A program made the translations under genes and the position numbers. From positions 2,371,501-2,435,500 of the forward strand of contig JAGYJM010000002.1 of assembly GCA_018402085.1 (NCBI GenBank): a stretch of 64,000 bases of DNA. The letters are read 5' to 3'. The notes under the pieces are model-generated. The model ran no database searches. It saw only the letters and a list, made by a program, of their open reading frames with translations, and had not been told where the DNA came from. Below, one piece after another: positions 17,438 through 26,046 of this stretch (within the stretch, counting starts at the first letter, position 1; each line of letters starts with the position of its first letter). The stretch comes from Flavobacteriales bacterium (GTDB taxonomy: Bacteria > Bacteroidota > Bacteroidia > Flavobacteriales_D > Sanyastnellaceae).

Positions 17438-19101
17438 TGAAAAGCTTATCGGCTGTATTACTACTGCCGGCAGTGTGGCTGTCGGTTCTCGCCTCTGCGC
17501 AAGGGGTGGCGCCCGATAAGTACTGGATTCGTTTTACGGATAAAGCAACTACCCCTTTCAGCATCGATGCTCCTGAAGCTTTTCTCAGTGAACGAGCACT
17601 GGAGCGCCGAAATCGCCAGCAAATAGCCATTACGCAAGAAGACCTTCCTGTCGATCCTGCATACGTACAGGCCGTGCTTGACCTCGGTGATATCAACCTC
17701 ATCCACCAAAGCAAGTGGTTCAATGCCGTTACGGTCTTCTTCACTGACAGCACCCTCCTCGAATCGATACAAGCCCTGCCTTTCGTAGCAGAGACTCGCA
17801 GCATCCGCCGTTTTTACGGCGATAAACCAACCAATACACAAAAAGTAAACACGAAGACGGTGTTTGACAGCTCCCTCTATGGCCCGTCTTTCAGACAGAT
17901 TGAGATGCTGAACGGACATCAACTTCATGCGCTTGGGCATACCGGTGAAGGCATGCACATTGCCGTTCTTGATGCAGGATTCAGGCATGTAAATGAGCTG
18001 CCAGTGTTTGAAAAGGCGCGGCAAGACGGACGATTGCACGAGGCAAATGACCTGGTAAACTGGTGGACGACCTCCGTGAGTGCGCACCACAATCACGGCA
18101 CCTATGTGCTGAGCACGATGGCAGGGGTGCTGCAAGACAGCCTGACAGGCACGGCACCCGATGCGCAATACTGGCTTTTTCGCACCGAGAACGGCGAGTC
18201 TGAACTGATCATTGAAGAACATAACTGGGTGGCAGCGGCTGAACAGGCTGACAGCATCGGCGTGGATCTCATCAATACTTCGCTCGGCTACAGCACCTTT
18301 GACTTCCCGGAGATGGATCACAGCTACGATGACCTCGACGGTGAAACCACCTTTATCACCCGCGCCTCAACCATCGCAGCTTCGAAGGGCATGCTGTTGT
18401 GCACTTCAGCCGGAAATAAGGGCCAGAGTGCATGGCGCTATATCACGGCACCGGCCGATGCGCGTGACGTGCTCACGGTGGGTGCGGTGAATCCATACGC
18501 GCAGCACGCGCCCTTCAGTAGTTTTGGCCCCTCTGCAGATGGCAGAGTCAAGCCCGACGTGATGGCCATGGGGCAAGATGCCGTTTTCGCCGATACCGAC
18601 AGCACCATTCGCATTGGCAATGGCACGAGTTTCTCGTCTCCCATTCTGTGCGGACTTGCGGCGTGTTTGTGGCAGGCGCATCCCAATCGCACGGCCGAAG
18701 AGATTCGTACCGCCATCATTGAGAGTGCGCATCTGTACAGCCAGCCGAACGACTCTATGGGCTACGGCATCCCTGATTTCTGGCAAGCGCATTTGCGTTT
18801 GCGGGGCAGTGATTTCGCCGCAGAAGCGGCGGATGCTACAGTCTACCCGAATCCGGCGAGCAATGTGTTATTCGTTGAATGGAACACCCCAACATCAGAC
18901 CTCGCAGACCCGGTGTACCGTTTGTATGCTGTTAACGGACAGTTAATGGCTGAAGGCCTGCTGAACACCACCCCAGACCGCGTACTCGGACGTATCGATC
19001 TGGGAGGTAGAGCCTTGATCGGACTGCACATCCTCGAACTCGAATACGCCGGGCGGCGCAGCACACAGCAGGTGGTTTTTGTACGCGAAGCTGATCAGTA
19101 A
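17437..19101 (+). CDS. secreted subtilisin-like serine protease (S8) with T9SS domain
   Basis: 554 residues. A signal peptide ends near ASAQG. A prodomain-like region (about 25-140) precedes the catalytic domain, with Asp179 in IAVLDAGF, His220 in HHNHGTYV, the oxyanion-region Asn in TSAGNKG, and Ser398 in NGTSFSSP. The full triad is present. A type A sorting domain begins at ATVYPNPASNV. It should be exported by T9SS and digest extracellular protein or process surface proteins. Third gene of an overlapping operon. Its 3' end overlaps rarA, on the other strand, by 7 nt. Confidence 0.93.
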   Translation: MKSLSAVLLLPAVWLSVLASAQGVAPDKYWIRFTDKATTPFSIDAPEAFLSERALERRNRQQIAITQEDLPVDPAYVQAVLDLGDINLIHQSKWFNAVTVFFTDSTLLESIQALPFVAETRSIRRFYGDKPTNTQKVNTKTVFDSSLYGPSFRQIEMLNGHQLHALGHTGEGMHIAVLDAGFRHVNELPVFEKARQDGRLHEANDLVNWWTTSVSAHHNHGTYVLSTMAGVLQDSLTGTAPDAQYWLFRTENGESELIIEEHNWVAAAEQADSIGVDLINTSLGYSTFDFPEMDHSYDDLDGETTFITRASTIAASKGMLLCTSAGNKGQSAWRYITAPADARDVLTVGAVNPYAQHAPFSSFGPSADGRVKPDVMAMGQDAVFADTDSTIRIGNGTSFSSPILCGLAACLWQAHPNRTAEEIRTAIIESAHLYSQPNDSMGYGIPDFWQAHLRLRGSDFAAEAADATVYPNPASNVLFVEWNTPTSDLADPVYRLYAVNGQLMAEGLLNTTPDRVLGRIDLGGRALIGLHILELEYAGRRSTQQVVFVREADQ

Positions 19102-20372
19102 CCGTATTTCTGTTTCCAGAGGTTTCGGAGATGTTCGCGCATTTGCCGTTCGCGGGCATTGTCTCCCGGTTTGTAGAACACCGTTCCACTGATGGCCTTA
19201 GGCAAATACTCCTGGGCAGCAAAATTACCCGGATTCTCGTGGCTGTAATTATAATCCTTACCGTAGCCGAGATCTTTCATCATGTCCGTTGGCGCGTTGC
19301 GAATGTGCATCGGCACCGACAGATTTCCTGTTTGACGCACCGTTTGCTGAGCCATTCCGATGGCCTCATAGGCCGCATTCGATTTGGGCGAAGATGCCAG
19401 GTACGTAGCGCATTGAGAAAGAATGATACGCGACTCGGGGTAGCCGATGCGTTCAACCGCCTGAAAGGTGGTGGTGGCCATGACCAGGGCAGTTGGGTTG
19501 GCATTGCCAATGTCTTCGCTTGCAGCGATCAGCATACGGCGCGCAATGAACTTGGGGTCTTCTCCGCCTTCGATCATGCGCGCGAGGTAGTAAACAGCCG
19601 CATTCGGATCGCTTCCCCGAATACTTTTGATGAAGGCCGAAGCGATGTCGTAATGCATCTCCCCTGCTTTGTCATACATCGTCGGGTTGGCCTCAACTAC
19701 TTTATGAACCAGTTCATCCGTGACAACGAGCTTACCCTGCGGCCCCGAGTTCACTACGAGCTCGAACACATTAAGCAGACGTCTGCCATCACCGCCGCTC
19801 AGCCGCAGCAAGGCCCCTGTTTCTTTAACCTCAATGGCGCGCTGCTTGAGCACCTCATCTTCATTTACTGCACGGTGAATCAGGGCCTGAAGCTGTTCTT
19901 CCGTGAAGGGTTTCAGCACATAGACCTGGCAGCGTGACAGCAAGGCCGGAATCACCTCAAAGGATGGGTTCTCGGTAGTTGCACCAATCAGTGTGATATC
20001 TCCTTTCTCAACAGCACCCAGCAGACTGTCTTGTTGCGACTTTGAAAAGCGGTGTATTTCATCAATGAAAAGCACGGCATTGCCGCGAAACAATCCGGCG
20101 CCTTGCGCCTTAGCTATCACTTCACGTACATCTTTCACCCCACTGTTGATCGCTGAAAGTGTGTAAAAGGGACGATCAAGAGTCTCAGAAATGATGGTAG
20201 CCAGGGTGGTTTTCCCTACTCCGGGTGGCCCCCAAAGAATCATTGAAGGTATTTGTCCGCTTTTAATTACACGCCCCAGCAAAGCCTCCTCGCCTACGAG
20301 GTGACCTTGTCCGACATAGTCTTCAAGCGTCTTCGGACGCATCCTTTCGGCGAGCGGCTGGCTTTGGTTCAT
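19095..20372 (-). CDS. rarA: replication-associated recombination protein RarA (MgsA)
   Basis: 425 residues. An AAA+ clamp-loader-like ATPase acting at stalled replication forks. Walker A is GPPGVGKTT (48-56), Walker B is FIDEIHRF (about 102-109), and sensor 1 is IGATTENPSFEV. The C-terminal tetramerisation region includes YYLARMIEGGEDPKFIAR. The family signature near the N-terminus, RPKTLEDYVGQ, supports the chosen ATG. A TATATTCG element ends only 4 nt before the ATG. Divergent from the gene at 20414 with a 41-bp gap. Confidence 0.96.
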   Translation of the reverse strand: MNQSQPLAERMRPKTLEDYVGQGHLVGEEALLGRVIKSGQIPSMILWGPPGVGKTTLATIISETLDRPFYTLSAINSGVKDVREVIAKAQGAGLFRGNAVLFIDEIHRFSKSQQDSLLGAVEKGDITLIGATTENPSFEVIPALLSRCQVYVLKPFTEEQLQALIHRAVNEDEVLKQRAIEVKETGALLRLSGGDGRRLLNVFELVVNSGPQGKLVVTDELVHKVVEANPTMYDKAGEMHYDIASAFIKSIRGSDPNAAVYYLARMIEGGEDPKFIARRMLIAASEDIGNANPTALVMATTTFQAVERIGYPESRIILSQCATYLASSPKSNAAYEAIGMAQQTVRQTGNLSVPMHIRNAPTDMMKDLGYGKDYNYSHENPGNFAAQEYLPKAISGTVFYKPGDNARERQMREHLRNLWKQKYGY

Positions 20373-20376
20373 AGCA

Positions 20377-20384
20377 CGAATATA
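20377..20384 (-). promoter_or_regulatory. -7 element TATATTCG four nt before the rarA ATG
   Basis: A minus-strand TAnnTTYG element followed by TGCT and the ATG. The spacing suggests a leaderless transcript. Confidence 0.5.
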
Positions 20385-20400
20385 GGAAGCTGCAGTTGCT

Positions 20401-20408
20401 TACCTTCG
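20401..20408 (+). promoter_or_regulatory. -7 element TACCTTCG five nt before the ATG at 20414
   Basis: A plus-strand TAnnTTYG element followed by TTCAC and the ATG. It is separated by 16 bp from the rarA element on the other strand. Confidence 0.5.
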
Positions 20409-20413
20409 TTCAC

Positions 20414-21181
20414 ATGAAACGATTCCTGCGCATCTTTTTTATCATCATCGCTGCACTAATGGTACTTGCCATCGTTGGCGGGGTTTACTATTACTACCGG
20501 AATGATGAGCCTCTTCCGGAAGGTGTTGAGGGGCCAAAAGCCGAGCAGCTCGCAGATAAGATGCTGTCTGCATTGAACCATACGGCCTGGGAACAGACGG
20601 GGGCGCTGAAGTGGTCATTCAGAGGGGCACACCATTACCTCTGGGACCGCAATGCTCCGAATGGAGGAGCGGTAGAAGTCAAGTGGGATGCCAACGTGGT
20701 GCAGTTCTACACGGAAAAATACCATGAGGGCATCGCAAAGGTGCAAGGTGAAGCAGTGACCGGCGAAGCCGCCAAAGAATTGATTGAAACGGCATGGGGC
20801 TACTTCTGCAACGACTCATTCTGGCTGATTGCCCCCTTCAAAGTGCGTGACCCGGGTACAACACGTGAATGGATTGACCTTGGAAACAGTGAAGAAGGCC
20901 TGCTGGTCACCTATGATTCAGGCGGTGTCACCCCGGGCGACAGCTACCTCTGGTTGCTTGATGAAGATGGCACGCCAAAGGCGTGGAAAATGTGGGTGAA
21001 CATCATTCCGGTGGGGGGTGTACAAGCCACCTGGGAGAATTACATAACCGCTCAGAGCAGCATCCGGCTGGCCACCGAGCACAAGATGGCGGCCTTTACG
21101 CTGGAACTGACCAACATTGCAGCGGGTACTGATCTTCAACGTATCGGAGTAAGTAAAAATCACTTTAGTGAGCTGAAGTAA
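20414..21181 (+). CDS. membrane-anchored protein of unknown function
   Basis: 255 residues. An N-terminal transmembrane segment (FLRIFFIIIAALMVLAIVGG) is followed by YYYYRNDEPLPEG and a globular exported domain containing HYLWDRNAPNGGAVEVKWD and DSYLWLLDEDGTPKAWKMW. The pattern (outer-membrane-like beta protein with many Trp/Tyr) recurs in Bacteroidota, but I cannot name a family. I chose the ATG at 20414 (MKRFLRIFF); an in-frame ATG six codons earlier lies upstream of the -7 element and is unlikely. Confidence 0.7.
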   Translation: MKRFLRIFFIIIAALMVLAIVGGVYYYYRNDEPLPEGVEGPKAEQLADKMLSALNHTAWEQTGALKWSFRGAHHYLWDRNAPNGGAVEVKWDANVVQFYTEKYHEGIAKVQGEAVTGEAAKELIETAWGYFCNDSFWLIAPFKVRDPGTTREWIDLGNSEEGLLVTYDSGGVTPGDSYLWLLDEDGTPKAWKMWVNIIPVGGVQATWENYITAQSSIRLATEHKMAAFTLELTNIAAGTDLQRIGVSKNHFSELK

Positions 21182-21531
21182 ACTATGCTGGTATGCACTG
21201 GCGCATAGCACCAATTATGTATGGTAACATGCCTCCGGAAACTTTCGCTCTATGCATGCCTTTTCGAGCTTCACAAAGTTCGACCACCTGATCTTTTGTA
21301 CTACCTTAGGAAAGCTCTTGGCACTGGCCGCAGACTCAATGGGCAGAAGCCATTGCGTGGTGTGTGACTCCTGGATCTTTCAATGGTTTGCCGGTCAGGC
21401 TTACCGTGCTGACAGCAGACCAGCAGAAAGAACGGCAGCCATAGCCTGAGCAACATTTATCTGTTTGAGCCCGCAGCGAGTCAAACCCTGTGGCCTCGTC
21501 AGAAACAATGCGAGCACTAAAACAACGAACG
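21182..21531. other. intergenic region without recognisable features
   Basis: A 350-bp spacer between two plus-strand genes. A short stretch could encode CVTPGSFNGLPVRLTVLTAD in one frame and looks protein-like, so a relic of a coding sequence is possible. No hairpin, repeat family or promoter stood out. Confidence 0.4.
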
Positions 21532-22974
21532 ATGAAACCTCTTACCCTCATCTTATCGATACTTTTTCTTCAATCTTCATTGGTCTACTCCCAGCAATGG
21601 GTTGACAAAACCTTCGAATATGACAGCCTTGTCAACATTACTTACGGAACCTCGATCAATTTCAATGGCAGCATTGACTCATTGCAAATGGATGTATTCA
21701 TACCCGAGTGCACTAACATCAACCAAAGGCACCCCTTGTTGATGTGGATTCACGGAGGAGGATTTCTGGGAGGTGACAAAAGTGATCCCAGCATACAACT
21801 CATGTGCAGGGAGTTTGCGAAGCGAGGGTACGTGACGGCGAGTATCGACTATCGTCTTGGACTGATCTCAGATGAGTTGCTATGGCAATGCAACTATCCG
21901 AATTACGAATGTCTCTTTGCGGCAGATAGTGCTGAATTGCCAAGAGCCTACTACAGAGCTGTACAAGATGCGAAAGGTGCGGTAAGATTCTTAATCAACA
22001 GACATGAAGAATACAAGATCGATACCAGCAACGTTTTTGTGGCAGGTGAAAGTGCCGGCGCATTAACTGCCTTAGGTGTTGGACTACTCGACATGAATTC
22101 TGAGCGCCCTGTTCAAACATTTGCGCTCGAAGATGTCTCGTCGCCCAACCCCAACACATTCGGCTGCATCCAGAATATGGGCGAAAACTTTGATGGAAAC
22201 ACAATCACCAGGCCTGATTTAGGGGGTATTGATGGAGAGATTGAACCAACCAACATTGATTTCACCATTAAAGGTATCGGGAATATTTATGGGGCAATGC
22301 TGAGCGACTTATTGGCGGGCATCCCTGACAACAAGCCAAAACCGGCCATATATTCATTTCATCAGCCTTGTGACATTATCGTCCCTATTGACAGCAACAC
22401 TGTCTACTGGGGTCTGTCATGGTGCTTCACAAATGGTTACAATTGCTACGGTATCAGCAATAACGAGACGATGTTGTACGGTAGCAGGGCATTTAGCAAC
22501 TGGAATTCAACCTACGCTTATGGCTATGACATACAAGACGAGTTTACAGAAGTGGTGTTTCCATTCAACTTTTTTTTCGGATCAGGCAGTTGCCTCGATC
22601 AAGTGGAAAACCCCTGTCACGACTACGACAACAGAGCTTTAAGGGAAAACAATATGGCCGTCTTTTTTGCGGGCAATATTACAAGCGAAGCATGTGATTC
22701 CACCAACGGAATTGCACCTCAAGAAAAATGGCTCAACGAATTAAACGTTTATCCAAATCCCACCAAATCTGCACTTCACATAAGCGGAAATCACCTGGAA
22801 AGGCTTAGCGTCATTCACCTCGTTGATATGCTCGGAAAAAAAATCCCGCTCACCACGAAACTTAATGCGAACTCAATAACTTTAGACCTGTCAGGCTTGA
22901 AAAATGGACTCTACATTTTACAGCTCGTAACGTCAGCAAGTACCACAAAAAACATCAAGATTGTAAAGAACTAA
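21532..22974 (+). CDS. secreted alpha/beta-hydrolase (carboxylesterase-like) with T9SS domain
   Basis: 480 residues. The signal peptide ends near LVYSQQ. The oxyanion-hole motif is HGGGF (residues 74-78), the nucleophile elbow is GESAG (172-176, Ser174), and YSFHQPCDIIVP carries a likely acid/base region. The layout is that of HSL/type B carboxylesterases. The C-terminal sorting domain starts LNVYPNPTKSAL and ends in KNGLYILQLV. It should hydrolyse an ester outside the cell after T9SS export; the substrate is unknown. I chose the ATG at 21532 (MKPLTLILS). In-frame GTG at 21490 would extend the protein but weakens the signal peptide. Confidence 0.88.
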   Translation: MKPLTLILSILFLQSSLVYSQQWVDKTFEYDSLVNITYGTSINFNGSIDSLQMDVFIPECTNINQRHPLLMWIHGGGFLGGDKSDPSIQLMCREFAKRGYVTASIDYRLGLISDELLWQCNYPNYECLFAADSAELPRAYYRAVQDAKGAVRFLINRHEEYKIDTSNVFVAGESAGALTALGVGLLDMNSERPVQTFALEDVSSPNPNTFGCIQNMGENFDGNTITRPDLGGIDGEIEPTNIDFTIKGIGNIYGAMLSDLLAGIPDNKPKPAIYSFHQPCDIIVPIDSNTVYWGLSWCFTNGYNCYGISNNETMLYGSRAFSNWNSTYAYGYDIQDEFTEVVFPFNFFFGSGSCLDQVENPCHDYDNRALRENNMAVFFAGNITSEACDSTNGIAPQEKWLNELNVYPNPTKSALHISGNHLERLSVIHLVDMLGKKIPLTTKLNANSITLDLSGLKNGLYILQLVTSASTTKNIKIVKN

Positions 22975-23067
22975 TTATACACCGCACTGCTGCACCCCCT
23001 ACCTGCCTGCCTGACTGAAGAGACATCAGGCCATCAATACGGTACAGATTTTGTATGTTCATACCGT

Positions 23068-24138
23068 ATGAAGGTAATACTGCTTCTCTTGCTATTCTTT
23101 TGCACCCAGACCTTAAGCGCCTGTGAATGTGCATCCGTGCGCGGATTTCTGCCGAGCATTGACCGCTACACCGTGCTGGTAGAAGGCGAGATTGCCGGAA
23201 GGGAGATTACTGACGATGGCACGATTACAACGGTGCAGGTCAGTGAGTGGGTGTACAACGGACTCAAAGTTCAGCGCACTTCAACGGTCAAGGTACTCGC
23301 AATTGAAGAGTGTGAGGGCAGTCCGGTAGCTGAAGGAAGAGTCTTGCTGCTGATTCGTCAACATGAAAGCCGAAAGCACTTTTGGTCGATGCCCACCTGT
23401 GAGGCCGGTCTTGTCACGATTGATAATGACCGGGCGTCCGGTTCATTTATTGCGCCCACATACGGTGCGAATGGTCCGATCACACACCCTGTGGCCTACA
23501 GCTGGCTGCGATCAGCAATTGAATTTCTGACTGAGAACTCAAATCATTTTGGACTTTACGAAGCGATGCCACTCAGCTTCGACCAGCCGGCGCCGGAGGA
23601 TTCGTCAGTGTGGGAAACTCCCGGGCTCTACACCGCTGGCGGAAAAGGACCTTTTAAGGAAACGATGATTGTTGAGCGTTCACCTGACGGACTTGACCTT
23701 ACTATGCAGGATGGTTCACGCTACCCCTGGTCGAATCAGCCCGGAACCTACACGTTTGCACAAATCGGTCCGCAGCAATGGCGATTCAGAGGCGTAAGTG
23801 TTATTCATTCTGACAACAAGCTTGTGTTCTCTGAATTTACGCCGCTGATGCCGGGGGTATGGGAACGGTTCGGGGTGTATTGGTTTCTTATAGAGGAAAA
23901 AGGGTTCGCGCACTACACCTTCAGGCGTGTGGATCTACGCCCTGAAGTGCTCACAGACGAGCTAATGAAGTACCGCAACGAACTACCCGAGAATGCCTAC
24001 AAGCGGGATGGCGCAATAGATGCCATCTTGACGGGCGAAGACGAAACCGCGCCGGGACTTCTATATTACGGTCCGCGGCATGTCTTGCTCTTGCGGTCAA
24101 ATACCAGGGGGTGGTTCGCCCCACAAAAACGCTACTGA
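23068..24138 (+). CDS. exported protein of unknown function, possible NTR/TIMP-like domain
   Basis: 356 residues with an N-terminal signal (ILLLLLFFCTQTLSACEC). The mature N-terminus CECASV..., with VLVEGEIAG and later Cys residues (IEECEGS, MPTCEAG), recalls bacterial netrin/TIMP-like domains that begin CxC right after cleavage. Cys could alternatively be lipidated (LSAC). The C-terminal 200 residues hold a separate beta-rich domain with repeated Trp. The gene ends convergently, with a 7-nt overlap of the acyltransferase stop. The domain call is by-eye only. Confidence 0.6.
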   Translation: MKVILLLLLFFCTQTLSACECASVRGFLPSIDRYTVLVEGEIAGREITDDGTITTVQVSEWVYNGLKVQRTSTVKVLAIEECEGSPVAEGRVLLLIRQHESRKHFWSMPTCEAGLVTIDNDRASGSFIAPTYGANGPITHPVAYSWLRSAIEFLTENSNHFGLYEAMPLSFDQPAPEDSSVWETPGLYTAGGKGPFKETMIVERSPDGLDLTMQDGSRYPWSNQPGTYTFAQIGPQQWRFRGVSVIHSDNKLVFSEFTPLMPGVWERFGVYWFLIEEKGFAHYTFRRVDLRPEVLTDELMKYRNELPENAYKRDGAIDAILTGEDETAPGLLYYGPRHVLLLRSNTRGWFAPQKRY

Positions 24139-25010
24139 AGTTCTTCAGGCATCTTATGCTTCCAGCGCTTATGTGACCAGAGCCAGAAGGCCGGCTGTTT
24201 GCGGATTTCCTCCTCGAGACGCTTGTTCAATTGTTGCATGATGGCGCCTTTCTCTGTTTCTTCTCCTACCTGCTCAGCGATCAGCTCGTAGCGAATCTCG
24301 TAATGCCCACGCTTCAGTTTCACAATCGAACCGTACACCACTGCCATGTCGTACTCACGGGCATGTTTCTCGGGGCCGAAGTATGTCGCGGTGGGGTGTC
24401 CGAAAAAATCAAGCCACAGCGACTTCTTCGGGTTGGCGGGTGATTGATCAAAGCCATAGATGATCACCGTAGGTTCATCTTTATGATCCTGCAGCCATTG
24501 TGACGACTCTATGGTAGGCACCATGATCAAGCCGAAACGGCCTCGGGTTTCACGCATTTTCGCATCAAACCACTTATTGCTGAGTCGTTTGTAAATGGCC
24601 ATTGCCTGACCTTCGTATTGTCCGGCCGCAGCCATGGCATAAAGCTCCCAGTTGTTCATGTGTCCGCCCCCCAGCACCACACTCCTGCCCTTCCTGAGCT
24701 GTGCGTTAATGACTTCTTCATTGACAGCTCGCATGCGCTTTCGCACTTGTTCTTCGGAGATCGAGAAGTTCTTGAAGCTCTCTATAAAGATGTCTGCCAC
24801 GTGGCTGTAGAACTGACGTAGTAGCTGTTTCCGTTCGCTTTCAGACTTTTGCGGAAAGCACCTTTCGAGGTTGGAAAGGATGACCTTTTTCCGGTAAGGA
24901 AATACGGTCATGAAGATCAGCGCCACGAAGTCACTCACGCGGTATAGCAGGAAATAAGGCAAAAGCGAAATCGGCTTCAGCAACAGGTAATATGCAAGTC
25001 GGGCTCCCAT
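24132..25010 (-). CDS. LpxL/HtrB-like lysophospholipid acyltransferase
   Basis: 292 residues. N-terminal membrane segments (YYLLLKPISLLPYFLLYRVS) are followed by FPYRKKVILSNLERCFP, the usual entry to the LpxL/HtrB fold. The catalytic HxxxxE/D-type motif appears as GGHMNNWE, and the C-terminus ends in a WLWSHKRWKH motif typical of the family. It would add a secondary acyl chain to lipid A or another lipid at the inner membrane. I chose the ATG at 25010 (MGARLAYYLL); an ATG 13 codons earlier exists. The minisatellite lies just upstream. Confidence 0.92.
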   Translation of the reverse strand: MGARLAYYLLLKPISLLPYFLLYRVSDFVALIFMTVFPYRKKVILSNLERCFPQKSESERKQLLRQFYSHVADIFIESFKNFSISEEQVRKRMRAVNEEVINAQLRKGRSVVLGGGHMNNWELYAMAAAGQYEGQAMAIYKRLSNKWFDAKMRETRGRFGLIMVPTIESSQWLQDHKDEPTVIIYGFDQSPANPKKSLWLDFFGHPTATYFGPEKHAREYDMAVVYGSIVKLKRGHYEIRYELIAEQVGEETEKGAIMQQLNKRLEEEIRKQPAFWLWSHKRWKHKMPEELQ

Positions 25011-25062
25011 AGCGGCGGTAAATGTCGGAAATAAGGGGATATACCCCACAGTGCACCGTTGG

Positions 25063-25107
25063 ACCCCTCAGTCCACCGCAAGCGGTGGACAGCTCCCCTT
25101 GGCAAGG
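25063..25107 (+). repeat. nested-hairpin element, left flank of the minisatellite
   Basis: ACCCCTCA, then the outer stem GTCCACCGC / GCGGTGGAC, then AGCTCCCCTTGGCAAGG. The right arm of the inner hairpin is replaced by the first minisatellite unit, so the copy merges into the array. Confidence 0.75.
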
Positions 25108-25653
25108 CAAGCAGTTTTTTCCCGGGCTTCCTTTCCCAAAATTGCTCCCCAGGCAAGGCAAGCAGTTCTTTCCCGGGCTTCCTTTCCCAAAATTGCTCCC
25201 CAGGCAAGGCAAGCAGTTCTTCCGGCTTCCTTTCCCAAATTGCTCCCGGCAAGGCAAGCAGTTTTTTCCCGGGCTTCCTTTCCCAAAATTGCTCCCCAGG
25301 CAAGGCAAGCAGTTCTTTCCCGGGCTTCCTTTCCCAAAACTGCTCCCCAGGCAAGGCAAGCAGTTTTTTCCCGGGCTTCCTTTCCCAAAATTGCTCCCCA
25401 GGCAAGGCAAGCAGTTTTTTCCCGGGCTTTCTTTCTAAAAATTGCTCCCCAGGCAAGGCAAGCAGTTCTTTCCCGGGCTTCCTTTCCCAAAATTGCTCCC
25501 AGTGCAAGGCAAGCAGTTTTTCCCGGGCTTCCTTTCCCAAAATTGCTCCCCAGGCAAGGCAAGCAGTTTTTTCCCGGGCTTCCTTTCCCAAAATTGCTCC
25601 CCAGGCAAGGCAAGCAGTTTTTTCCCGGGCTTCCTTTCCCAAAATTGCTCCCC
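25101..25653. repeat. 51-bp minisatellite, 11 copies
   Basis: Eleven head-to-tail units starting GGCAAGGCAAGCAG, with a central TTCCCGGGCTTCC and ending ATTGCTCCCCA. Unit starts are near 25101, 25152, 25203, 25248, 25299, 25350, 25401, 25452, 25503, 25553 and 25604. Most are 51 bp, one is 45 bp and one 50 bp. Because 51 is divisible by three and the unit lacks stops, several frames stay open on both strands; I do not regard these as genes. There are no unique spacers, so it is not a CRISPR array. The array is bounded by inverted nested-hairpin elements. Confidence 0.95.
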
Positions 25654-25695
25654 TTGCTAAGGGGAGCTGTCCCGCGAAAGCGGGACTGAGGGGTC
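25647..25695 (-). repeat. nested-hairpin element, right flank of the minisatellite
   Basis: The inverse orientation of the left flank: inner hairpin GCTCCCC-TTGCTAA-GGGGAGC intact, then outer stem GTCCCGC / GCGGGAC, then TGAGGGGTC. Confidence 0.85.
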
Positions 25696-25870
25696 TACAC
25701 CTGCCATCCCACGAAGCGAGACTGGCTGCGTAACACCACCCTGCGAACGACATTTCAGATAGGCAAGGGTGTATTAAATAGCGCCTACAGTATTGAAAAT
25801 CAATTTTCTCACGTGTTTTTCACATTTTTTCAACAAGACTACTATATTCGCAGCAACCTTTTGAATACCA
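25696..25870. other. intergenic tail of the minisatellite region
   Basis: Low-complexity AT-rich DNA with TACTATATTCG near 25850 as a possible -7 element for the small peptide gene at 25871. Nothing else was recognised. Confidence 0.4.
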
Positions 25871-25945
25871 ATGAAAAACGCAATCTTTCGCCGCATTACT
25901 GTTTTGCTGCTCGTGGCTCTGGGGTTTGTGCTTCTGCTTAGCTAA
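25871..25945 (+). CDS. possible 24-residue membrane micropeptide
   Basis: An ATG opens a 24-codon frame encoding MKNAIFRRITVLLLVALGFV and a short LLLS end: a basic N-terminus and one hydrophobic helix, the form expected of a small membrane peptide. A TATATTCG-like motif lies about 15 nt upstream. No ribosomal or comparative support was available, so this is a candidate only. Confidence 0.35.
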   Translation: MKNAIFRRITVLLLVALGFVLLLS

Positions 25946-26007
25946 TAAGTGAATAACTTTGTTGATAGAAGCATTGCACCTTTCATCGCCAGCCCTTGAC
26001 AGCCCGC

Positions 26008-26015
26008 TAACTTTG
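26008..26015 (+). promoter_or_regulatory. -7 element TAACTTTG
   Basis: An exact TAnnTTTG 31 nt before the ATG at 26047. A second TAACTTTG lies at 25954-25961. Confidence 0.5.
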
Positions 26016-26046
26016 ATCTACAAGAACCGTAATCCAGACGTCTTGT

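Noticed and set aside
17461-18321. 286-codon minus-strand frame
   Set aside because: Antisense to the subtilase gene, whose catalytic motifs are intact.
25101-25653. CRISPR-like array
   Set aside because: Units are contiguous without unique spacers and there are no cas genes nearby.
24931-25753. Long open frames in all directions across the 51-bp array
   Set aside because: They arise because the unit is a multiple of three and lacks stops. The products are simple 17-residue repeats, frames on both strands compete, and single-base length variants break each frame.
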